A stretch of DNA of 64,000 bases from Vogesella sp. XCS3 (GTDB lineage Bacteria; Pseudomonadota; Gammaproteobacteria; Burkholderiales; Chromobacteriaceae), in NCBI RefSeq assembly GCF_020616155.1, contig NZ_CP085530.1:2385501-2449500 (forward strand), written 5' to 3'. The first letter of the stretch is position 1, and the number at the start of each line of letters is the position of its first letter. Shown piece after piece: positions 58,114 to 64,000 of the stretch. The translations under genes were made by a program, and so were the position numbers. Below the pieces are notes generated by a model, which saw only the letters and a list, made by a program, of their open reading frames with translations, was not told the DNA's origin and did not search any database.

Positions 58114-58806
58114 ATGGACGATACAGAGATGCATCTGAATGAATTTTCCCAGGCCGCCGACGCGAGTGCGGCCCTGGCCCAGGCGGTAGCCGCCGACCTG
58201 GCTGCCGCCATCGAAGCCCGTGGCCGTGCCACGCTGGCGGTTTCCGGCGGCCGCTCGCCGGTGCCGTTTTTCCAGGCGCTGGCACAAGCGCAGCTGAACT
58301 GGGGCCGCGTCACGATTACCCTGGTAGACGAACGCGTGGTACCGCCCGAACACGCCGACAGCAACGCCGGCCTGGTACGCCAGCACTTGCTGCAAGGCCC
58401 GGCCGCCGTAGCCGCCTTCCTGCCGCTGGTCAACAGCGCGGCCAACCCCGAGCAAGAACTGGCCACCGCGCACACGCTGTGGCAAACGCCGGACGTGGTG
58501 GTACTGGGCATGGGCGACGACGGCCACACCGCCTCGCTCTTCCCTGCTGCCGCGCAACTAGCCGCCGGGCTGGATGCGGCCAACCCGCACGCCCTGCTCA
58601 CCGTGGTGCCCCCCGCCGCGCCGCATACCCGCATCAGCATGACGCTGGCCGAGCTGCGCCGTAGCGGCAAGCTGTACCTGGCCATTGCCGGTGCGAATAA
58701 ACGCGCCGTGCTGGACACCGCCCTGCAAGGCGTCAACGACACCTACCCCATCAGCTACCTGCTGCAGCCTTCGGAGAAACCGCTTCATGTCTACTGGGCA
58801 GCCTAA
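58114..58806 (+). CDS. pgl: 6-phosphogluconolactonase
   Basis: 230 aa, DevB/SOL-type lactonase that hydrolyses 6-phosphogluconolactone. ATLAVSGGRSPVPFFQAL binds phosphate, VTITLVDERVVPPEHADSN and VVVLGMGDDGHTASLFPAA carry catalytic residues. Start is uncertain: ATG 58114 or ATG 58129 (MHLNEFSQAAD), neither with a strong ribosome-binding site. The end overlaps glk by 20 bases. Confidence 0.93.
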   Translation: MDDTEMHLNEFSQAADASAALAQAVAADLAAAIEARGRATLAVSGGRSPVPFFQALAQAQLNWGRVTITLVDERVVPPEHADSNAGLVRQHLLQGPAAVAAFLPLVNSAANPEQELATAHTLWQTPDVVVLGMGDDGHTASLFPAAAQLAAGLDAANPHALLTVVPPAAPHTRISMTLAELRRSGKLYLAIAGANKRAVLDTALQGVNDTYPISYLLQPSEKPLHVYWAA

Positions 58807-59773
58807 TCCCTATCCGCGCCTGCTCGCCGACATCGGCGGCACCAATGCACGCTTTGCGCTGGAAACCGGCCCCGGCGTGATTGAAGACATCGACGTGCTG
58901 CCGTGCAACAGCTACGCCACGCTGGCCGACGCCATGCGCAGCTACCTGGAAGGCGCCCATACCCGCGCGGTGCACCACGCTGCCATCGGCATTGCCAACC
59001 CGGTAAACGGCGACCGCGTGCAGATGACCAACCACCACTGGTCGTTTTCCATCGAGGAAACCCGCCAAGCGCTGGGCCTGCACACCCTGCTGGTGCTGAA
59101 CGACTTCACCGCACTGGCGCTATCGCTGCCGCACCTGCCGGCCGACGAGCTGGTGCAAGTGGGCGGCGGCGAGGCCAAACCCGGCGCCAAGGCGCTGATC
59201 GGCGCCGGTACCGGCCTGGGCGTATCCGGCCTGCTGCCGGCAGGCAGCGACTGGGTGGCTATTGCCGGCGAAGGCGGCCACGTGGCGTTTTCGCCGCTGA
59301 ACGACGACGAAGCTGCGCTGCTGCGCTACGCGCAGACCCGCTTTGGCGAGCACGTTTCCGCCGAACGCTTTTTGTCCGGCCCCGGCCTGGAGCTGATTCA
59401 CGACGCCCTCAGCGTGCAGGCGGGTGAAGCCGCCGGCCAGCTGTCGGCCGCGCAGATCAGCGAACGCGGCCTGTCCGGCCGCGATGCGCGCTGCGTGCGC
59501 GTGCTGGAGCTGTTCTGCGCCATGCTGGGCAGCGCTGCGGCCAACCTGGCGCTGACGCTGGGCGCCGTCGGCGGCGTGTACATTGGCGGCGGCGTGGTGC
59601 CACGCCTGGGCGAGTTCTTTGCCCGCTCCGCCTTCCGTGCCCGCTTCGAGGCTACCGGCCGCTTTGCCGCCTACACCGGTGCCATGCCGGTGTATGTGAT
59701 CCACAGCCCCTACCCCGCGCTAACCGGCGTGCGTGCCGCACTGCGCAGCCACCTGGGAGAGCACGATGCTTGA
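58787..59773 (+). CDS. glk: Glucokinase
   Basis: 328 aa, ATP-dependent glucokinase of the proteobacterial Glk group. The phosphate loop is LLADIGGTNARFALE; substrate-binding segments are MTNHHWSFSIEETRQALG, VLNDFTALALSLP, ALIGAGTGLGVSGL and AGEGGHVAFSPLND; YIGGGVVPRLGEFF follows. It phosphorylates glucose delivered by the GtsABC importer. GGAGA lies about 10 bases before ATG 58787. It overlaps pgl and hexR, so translation is coupled. Confidence 0.95.
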   Translation: MSTGQPNPYPRLLADIGGTNARFALETGPGVIEDIDVLPCNSYATLADAMRSYLEGAHTRAVHHAAIGIANPVNGDRVQMTNHHWSFSIEETRQALGLHTLLVLNDFTALALSLPHLPADELVQVGGGEAKPGAKALIGAGTGLGVSGLLPAGSDWVAIAGEGGHVAFSPLNDDEAALLRYAQTRFGEHVSAERFLSGPGLELIHDALSVQAGEAAGQLSAAQISERGLSGRDARCVRVLELFCAMLGSAAANLALTLGAVGGVYIGGGVVPRLGEFFARSAFRARFEATGRFAAYTGAMPVYVIHSPYPALTGVRAALRSHLGEHDA

Positions 59774-60617
59774 GAAAATCCGCAGCGACCTGGATAAACT
59801 GTCCGGCGCCGAACGCCGGGTAGCCGAGCAAGTGCTGGCGCAGCCGTATACCGTGATGCAGTCGGCGGTGTCCGACATTGCCGCCAGCGCCGGTGTCAGC
59901 CAGCCCACGGTGATCCGCTTCTGCCGCAGCATGGGCTTTTCCGGCCTGTCCGACTTCAAGCTCAAGCTGGCCGGCACCCTGGTAGGCGGCGTGCCCTACG
60001 TGCACTCCAGTGTGCGCCCGGAAGACCCGGTGTCGGAAATCACCGCCAAGGTGTTCGACAACACCGTCACCGCGCTGCTGAAGTGCCGTAACGACGTGAA
60101 CCCGCAGGCGGTAGACGCTGCGGTAGACCTGCTGTCGCACGCCCGCCGCATCGAGTTTTACGGCCTGGGCAACTCCGGCATCATCGCCGCCGACGCCCAG
60201 CACAAGTTCTTCCGCTTCGGTATCCCTACCGTAGCGTACGCCGACAGCCACATCCAGATCATGGCCGCCACGCTGCTGACGCCGGACGACGTGCTGGTGG
60301 CCATTTCCAGCTCCGGCCGCTCGCGCGAGCTGATGGACGCCGTCAACGCCGCGCTGGAAAGCGGCGCCAAGGTCATTGCCATCACCGTGCCGGGCACGCC
60401 GCTGGCCGAACGCGCCACCGTGACGCTGGAAGTGGACTCGCCGGAAGACAACGAAACCTACAGCCCGATGCTCAGCCGCATCCTGCACCTGGTGCTGATC
60501 GACATCCTGACCGTGGGCGTGGCGCTCAAACGCGGCCCTGGCCTCGCCACGCAACTGGAAAAAGCCAAACGCAGCCTGAGGCAAAAACGGCTGCGCAACG
60601 ACAACGACGACGAATAA
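59766..60617 (+). CDS. hexR: HexR, RpiR-family regulator of hexose metabolism
   Basis: 283 aa. An N-terminal RpiR helix-turn-helix (VSDIAASAGVSQPTVIRFCR) and a C-terminal SIS domain (IEFYGLGNSGIIAADAQHKF, LVAISSSGRSRELMDAV) that binds sugar phosphate, KDPG in characterised HexR. GGGAGAG lies 6 bases before ATG 59766, and it overlaps glk by 8 bases. The two matching boxes in the edd-zwf region make control of this cluster likely. Confidence 0.94.
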   Translation: MLEKIRSDLDKLSGAERRVAEQVLAQPYTVMQSAVSDIAASAGVSQPTVIRFCRSMGFSGLSDFKLKLAGTLVGGVPYVHSSVRPEDPVSEITAKVFDNTVTALLKCRNDVNPQAVDAAVDLLSHARRIEFYGLGNSGIIAADAQHKFFRFGIPTVAYADSHIQIMAATLLTPDDVLVAISSSGRSRELMDAVNAALESGAKVIAITVPGTPLAERATVTLEVDSPEDNETYSPMLSRILHLVLIDILTVGVALKRGPGLATQLEKAKRSLRQKRLRNDNDDE

Positions 60618-60662
60618 GCTGCGCCCCACGTTGGCCGCAGCCACACAGAACCTGGAGAAAAC

Positions 60663-62312
60663 ATGAGCGCCCTCACCCAGCTCCCCGCCTGGCAAGCCCT
60701 GTGGGACCACTTTGCCGACGCCAAACATCACCATATGCGTGACCTGTTTGCCAGCGACCCGCAGCGTGCCGAACGCTACGCGCTGGAAGTGGGCGGCCTG
60801 TTCCTGGACTACTCCAAAAACCGCATCACCGACGAAACACTGGCCGGCCTGATGCAACTGGCGCGCGAAGCCGGCCTGCCGGCCAAGCTCAAGGCCATGT
60901 TCAAGGGCGAAAAGATCAACAGCACCGAAAACCGTGCCGTGCTGCACGTGGCGCTGCGCAACCGCACCAACTCGCCCATCCTGGTAGACGGCGAAGACGT
61001 GATGCCCAAGGTGAACTCGGTACTGGCGCGCATGGGCAAGTTCTGCCACGCCATCCGCAGCGGCGAATGGCTGGGCTACACCCACCAGCCCATTACCGAC
61101 GTGGTCAGCATCGGCATTGGCGGCAGCGACCTGGGCCCGCTGATGGTGTGCAGCGCGCTCAAGCCGTTTGGCCACCCGCGCATGAACATGCACTTTGTGT
61201 CCAACGTGGACGGCGCACAGCTCAAAGAAACGCTGAAGAAAGTCCACCCGGAAACCACCCTGTTCATCGTGGAATCCAAAACCTTCACCACCCAGGAAAC
61301 GCTGACCAACGCGCTGACCGCCCGCGAATGGTTCGTGGCCCGCGCGCGTGACGAAAAAGCAGTGGCCAAGCACTTTGTAGCGGTGTCCACCAACAAGAAA
61401 GCCGTGGCCGAATTCGGTATCGACCCGGCCAATATGTTCGAATTCTGGGACTGGGTCGGCGGCCGCTACAGCCTGTGGTCCGCCATCGGCCTGCCCATCA
61501 TGCTGTACCTGGGCGAAGAGAACTTCACCGAGCTGCTGAACGGCGCCCACATCATGGACCAGCACTTCGCCAACGCCTCGTTCGAACAGAACATGCCGGT
61601 GCTGCTGGCCATGATCGGCATCTGGTACATCAACTACTACGGCGGCGGCAGCCACGTCATCGCCCCGTACGACCAGTACCTGCACCGCCTGCCCGCCTTC
61701 ATCCAGCAGCTGGACATGGAATCCAACGGCAAGCAGACCTGTCTGGACGGCAGCCCGGTAGACTTTGAAACCGCGCCCATCATCTGGGGTGAAACCGGCA
61801 TCAACGGCCAGCACGCCTTCTTCCAGCTGCTGCACCAGGGCACCCACATCTCGCCTATCGATCTGATCTGCTCGCTGCAAAACAGCTCCAGCCTGCCCGG
61901 CCACCACGAAATCCTGCTGGCCAACGTGTTTGCCCAGGCCGAAGCCTTCATGCGCGGCAAAACCGCCGAAGAAGTACGCGAAGAGTTGGCCGCACAGGGC
62001 CTGAAAGGCGACGCACTGGAAGCGCTGGTGCCGCACAAGGTGTTTGGCGGCAACCGCCCCACCAACACCCTGCTGATGGACCGCCTGGACCCACGCAACC
62101 TGGGCAGCCTGATTGCGCTGTACGAACACAAGATCTTCGTGCAAGGCGTGATCTGGGGCATCAACAGCTTCGACCAATGGGGCGTGGAGCTGGGCAAACA
62201 GCTGGCCAAAACCATCCACGCCGAGCTGGCCGGCAAGCTGGACGACGCCCCGCACGACAGCTCCACCAAAGCGCTGATCCGCCGCTACCGCCACGCCAAC
62301 GCCGGCCTGTAA
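60663..62312 (+). CDS. pgi: Glucose-6-phosphate isomerase
   Basis: 549 aa, interconverts glucose-6- and fructose-6-phosphate. The phosphate site [32 protein letters not shown], the block [19 protein letters not shown] and the catalytic His/Lys regions [17 protein letters not shown] and [10 protein letters not shown] are canonical; length matches E. coli Pgi (549 aa). GGAGA lies before the ATG and one repeat copy sits 24 bases upstream. Last gene of the cluster. Confidence 0.97.
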   Translation: MSALTQLPAWQALWDHFADAKHHHMRDLFASDPQRAERYALEVGGLFLDYSKNRITDETLAGLMQLAREAGLPAKLKAMFKGEKINSTENRAVLHVALRNRTNSPILVDGEDVMPKVNSVLARMGKFCHAIRSGEWLGYTHQPITDVVSIGIGGSDLGPLMVCSALKPFGHPRMNMHFVSNVDGAQLKETLKKVHPETTLFIVESKTFTTQETLTNALTAREWFVARARDEKAVAKHFVAVSTNKKAVAEFGIDPANMFEFWDWVGGRYSLWSAIGLPIMLYLGEENFTELLNGAHIMDQHFANASFEQNMPVLLAMIGIWYINYYGGGSHVIAPYDQYLHRLPAFIQQLDMESNGKQTCLDGSPVDFETAPIIWGETGINGQHAFFQLLHQGTHISPIDLICSLQNSSSLPGHHEILLANVFAQAEAFMRGKTAEEVREELAAQGLKGDALEALVPHKVFGGNRPTNTLLMDRLDPRNLGSLIALYEHKIFVQGVIWGINSFDQWGVELGKQLAKTIHAELAGKLDDAPHDSSTKALIRRYRHANAGL

Positions 62313-62342
62313 GCCTGCGGCCAACCCGGCCGCGCCACACGC

Positions 62343-62372
62343 AAAACGCCCCGTCGAGACGGGGCGTTTTTT
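62343..62372 (+). terminator. Intrinsic terminator after pgi
   Basis: AAAACGCCCCGTC and GACGGGGCGTTTT are perfect 13-bp arms over GA, with further T. It closes the zwf-to-pgi unit. Confidence 0.94.
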
Positions 62373-62428
62373 GTTTGGGCGGTGACGCGGGTGGTTGGGC
62401 AACAGTGCACGTGGTGCACACCCGAGCC

Positions 62429-62459
62429 GTAGCCCGGATAAGCCGCAGGCGTATCCGGG
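62429..62459 (+). repeat. REP-like element, left copy
   Basis: A GTAG head is followed by a palindrome CCCGGATAAGCC-GCA-GGCGTATCCGGG. This is the form of REP elements. An inverted copy with one mismatch in 31 bases lies at 63678-63708, on the other side of the orphan gene. Confidence 0.85.
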
Positions 62460-62579
62460 GGGAATCAGCAACCAAGTGCAAACATGGTGCGGCCAACCTT
62501 TGCGGTGGGCAAGGCATGGGCTATTACATAGGCAAATAAGTAAGAAGAAGGAAAACCGACAGCTCGGGCGTGAAGGTCG

Positions 62580-63638
62580 TTAAGAGGCGAACCCACCGAG
62601 TCGGATTGCACGCGTGGGTTCGTAAAAACAGCAAACACGATAGTCATAAGCCATATGAACAACCAGCTTTTTTGAAGCAGGCATATTAAGTGCCGTACGA
62701 ATTGCGAGAGCCTCCCGAGTAATGACGCTTTGCCAATAGTCGAGCTCTGAGAAGATCTTAACGCAGTTGACCCAATCCTCATTCGAGTCACCCGATGCAA
62801 CCGTTCCACCGGTAGGCGGAAGATATACGGTGCCATCGCTAACTGTAATAGGAAAGTTAGCATTGTAGCCACGCAGTGAAGAGCGCTTGGCAGCTGGAAA
62901 ATCTTCCGCGCGTAAACCACTATGCTTTCCATAAGCGATCAGATTGGGCCAGTTATCGTGCAGAATTTGAAAAAGTTGTGTATCGACCCAGAGATGATCC
63001 TTATTGTGAGGCAACGTCTGAATCATGAACACGTCGGATTCCGCTATTACGCAGAACAATAGTTGGTCAGTACCAGCAGGACGAAAATGCAGATGTTGAA
63101 TTCCCCACGCGTTTAGCAAACCGTCGTTCTTGTCAGAACGCTTCTTCTTGAGGATATCGCGACTAAGGTATGGCTTGAGATCACCACCAGCTTGAATGAG
63201 TGCGACAAGACGCCCGTAATCTGACTGATATCTCGGGGGTATTAAAAGTTCGCGAGACTCATGTATGGAGCGGGGCTTGATTGCTGGGATACGGCCGTAT
63301 GCATTGAGATAGCGTATGGTGTTTTGTTCTGGGCTGCTGGAGTCCTCGTACTTGAGGTCGCAAGCAGGAAGAGCGACAGATCGCAGGTACGTCACCCAAT
63401 CATTTTTGAAATCTACGTCGATTTGGCTGGGTGAAGAATCGATATTGTTTTCCTCAATAGCAAAGTTATCTACATTCGGAATGAAACAATCGGAGACGCG
63501 AAAAAAAGGACCTGTCTCCTGGCTTCGAGCCGCCATCATTCCCATCGCAGCCGCAGCAATATAAGGATTATTGTTGGAATGGATAACGAACGTCCGGCTG
63601 AAGCCCTTAACGTTTGCAAGAAACTCGTCGCTCATCAT
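62580..63638 (-). CDS. Orphan hypothetical protein of lower G+C, accessory
   Basis: 352 aa, of no family I can name. The DNA is visibly A+T-richer than anything else here, suggesting recent transfer. The N-terminal part begins MMSDEFLANVKGFSRTFVIH and has a cluster of acidic and aromatic residues; a central segment WGIQHLHFRPAGTDQLLFCV, followed by a PHNKDHLWVDTQLFQILHD stretch and NWPNLI, has spaced His residues that could form a nuclease- or hydrolase-like site; the C terminus is YDYRVCCFYEPTRAIRLGG. No signal peptide or membrane segment. AGGGTGAAA precedes the ATG pair. It is bracketed by inverted REP-like copies. A defence or toxin role is only a guess. Confidence 0.75.
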   Translation of the reverse strand: MMSDEFLANVKGFSRTFVIHSNNNPYIAAAAMGMMAARSQETGPFFRVSDCFIPNVDNFAIEENNIDSSPSQIDVDFKNDWVTYLRSVALPACDLKYEDSSSPEQNTIRYLNAYGRIPAIKPRSIHESRELLIPPRYQSDYGRLVALIQAGGDLKPYLSRDILKKKRSDKNDGLLNAWGIQHLHFRPAGTDQLLFCVIAESDVFMIQTLPHNKDHLWVDTQLFQILHDNWPNLIAYGKHSGLRAEDFPAAKRSSLRGYNANFPITVSDGTVYLPPTGGTVASGDSNEDWVNCVKIFSELDYWQSVITREALAIRTALNMPASKKLVVHMAYDYRVCCFYEPTRAIRLGGFAS

Positions 63639-63677
63639 TTTCACCCTGTGCTCAAGTTGCAATCTAGGTAGGCCTCC

Positions 63678-63708
63678 CCCGGATGCGCCTGCGGCTTATC
63701 CGGGCTAC
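63678..63708 (-). repeat. REP-like element, right copy (inverted)
   Basis: The minus strand reads GTAGCCCGGATAAGCCGCAG and then GCGCATCCGGG, identical to the left copy except for one base in the right arm. It lies between the orphan gene and the metallopeptidase gene. Confidence 0.85.
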
Positions 63709-63723
63709 CAAAGCACCAAACGG

Positions 63724-64000
63724 CTACGCTTCCGCCTCGCGCGCCAGCAGCCATAGCCGCATGTCGAACTCCAGCTGGTGGTAGTGTGGCTCCATGTGGC
63801 AGCACAGCTGATAGAACGCCTTGTCGTGGTCTTTTACCTTCAGGTGGGCCAGCTCGTGTACCACGATCATGCGCAGGAAGGCTTCCGGTGCGTCGCGGAA
63901 CAGGCTCCCGATGCGGATTTCGTTTTTGCTTTTGAGTTTGCCGCCCTGCACCCGCGACACAAAGGCGTTGGTGCCCAGCGTGCCGCGCATCGGGTGCAGG
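63724..64000 (-). CDS. YgjP-like metallopeptidase (C-terminal part, cut by window edge)
   Basis: At least 92 residues are visible. The zinc motif is MIVVHELAHLKVKDHDKAFYQ (HExxH with the third-ligand His/Asp region), followed by CHMEPHYHQLEFDMRLWLL, as in YgjP/DUF45 WLM-type proteins. Coding sequence continues upstream beyond the window edge through LHPMRGTLGTNAFVSR. Function unknown; E. coli YgjP is a predicted metal-dependent hydrolase. Confidence 0.85.
   Translation of the reverse strand, partial: LHPMRGTLGTNAFVSRVQGGKLKSKNEIRIGSLFRDAPEAFLRMIVVHELAHLKVKDHDKAFYQLCCHMEPHYHQLEFDMRLWLLAREAEA

Noticed and set aside
59652..62471. A 939-codon open frame on the minus strand opposite glk, hexR and pgi
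   Set aside because: It lies antisense to three certain genes, its product is low-complexity and rich in His, Gln, Val and Gly, and it matches nothing. G+C-rich third positions create such frames.

Overview
The window is about 64 kb of dense, G+C-rich (low-to-mid 60s % by eye) proteobacterial chromosome. Gene content and protein style point to a betaproteobacterium of the Neisseriales, most likely Chromobacteriaceae (Vogesella- or Chromobacterium-like). This rests on an Entner-Doudoroff cluster with HexR, a Pseudomonas-type glucose ABC importer, biotin genes, rfbBDAC and hemA-prfA. It is an inference; there is no rRNA marker. I saw no tRNA, rRNA, CRISPR array, prophage or insertion sequence.

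Layout. 1-5.1 kb (minus): creC (cut by the window edge), creB, two tandem patatin-like lipoproteins, bioC, bioH. 5.1-10.3 kb (minus): a 951-aa GAF-GAF-GGDEF-EAL protein, bioF and bioB; bioB has a candidate BirA-type operator and is divergent from comF. 10.3-12.5 kb (plus): comF-like, trmL, rlpA. 12.5-17.5 kb (minus): a YgaP-like membrane protein, prfA, hemA, then fghA and frmA for formaldehyde detoxification. 17.5-25.2 kb (plus): LysR regulator, pdxH, an M4 metalloprotease followed by the remnant of an M28 peptidase, yehS-like, AraC regulator, PEBP, a PLP enzyme, GIY-YIG protein. 25.3-36.5 kb: a methyltransferase, two GGDEF proteins, a YcbL-like hydrolase, an alkyltransferase-like protein, a Tsx-like porin, glpR, RNase II, an HDOD protein, a 79-aa repetitive protein, ogt and a GFA protein. 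36.5-41.8 kb (minus): alaC-like aminotransferase, SulP transporter, amino-acid permease, kynB. 42-49.7 kb (minus): glucose ABC importer (gtsABC plus ATPase) with a coupled aldo/keto reductase, and a TctDE-like two-component pair. 49.9-53.3 kb (minus): rfbBDAC. 53.7-62.3 kb: eda and edd (minus) divergent from zwf-pgl-glk-hexR-pgi (plus). 62.3-64 kb: a lower-G+C orphan gene between two inverted REP-like elements, then a partial YgjP-like metallopeptidase.

How it works together. Glucose would enter by GtsABC, be phosphorylated by Glk, and pass through Zwf, Pgl, Edd and Eda, with Pgi linking to fructose-6-phosphate and RfbBDAC drawing glucose-1-phosphate toward dTDP-rhamnose. HexR, encoded in the cluster, has matching palindromes in both divergent promoters. 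GTAAG boxes phased at 11 bp sit upstream of gtsA, near the two-component genes.

The strongest unexplained signal is a short repeat, GTTGGCCGCA. I count 42 exact copies over both strands (23 plus, 19 minus), against roughly 0.25 expected from base composition. Copies are enriched between genes, often as inverted pairs. In distribution this resembles the DNA uptake sequences of Neisseriaceae but with an unrelated word, and I know of no description of it.
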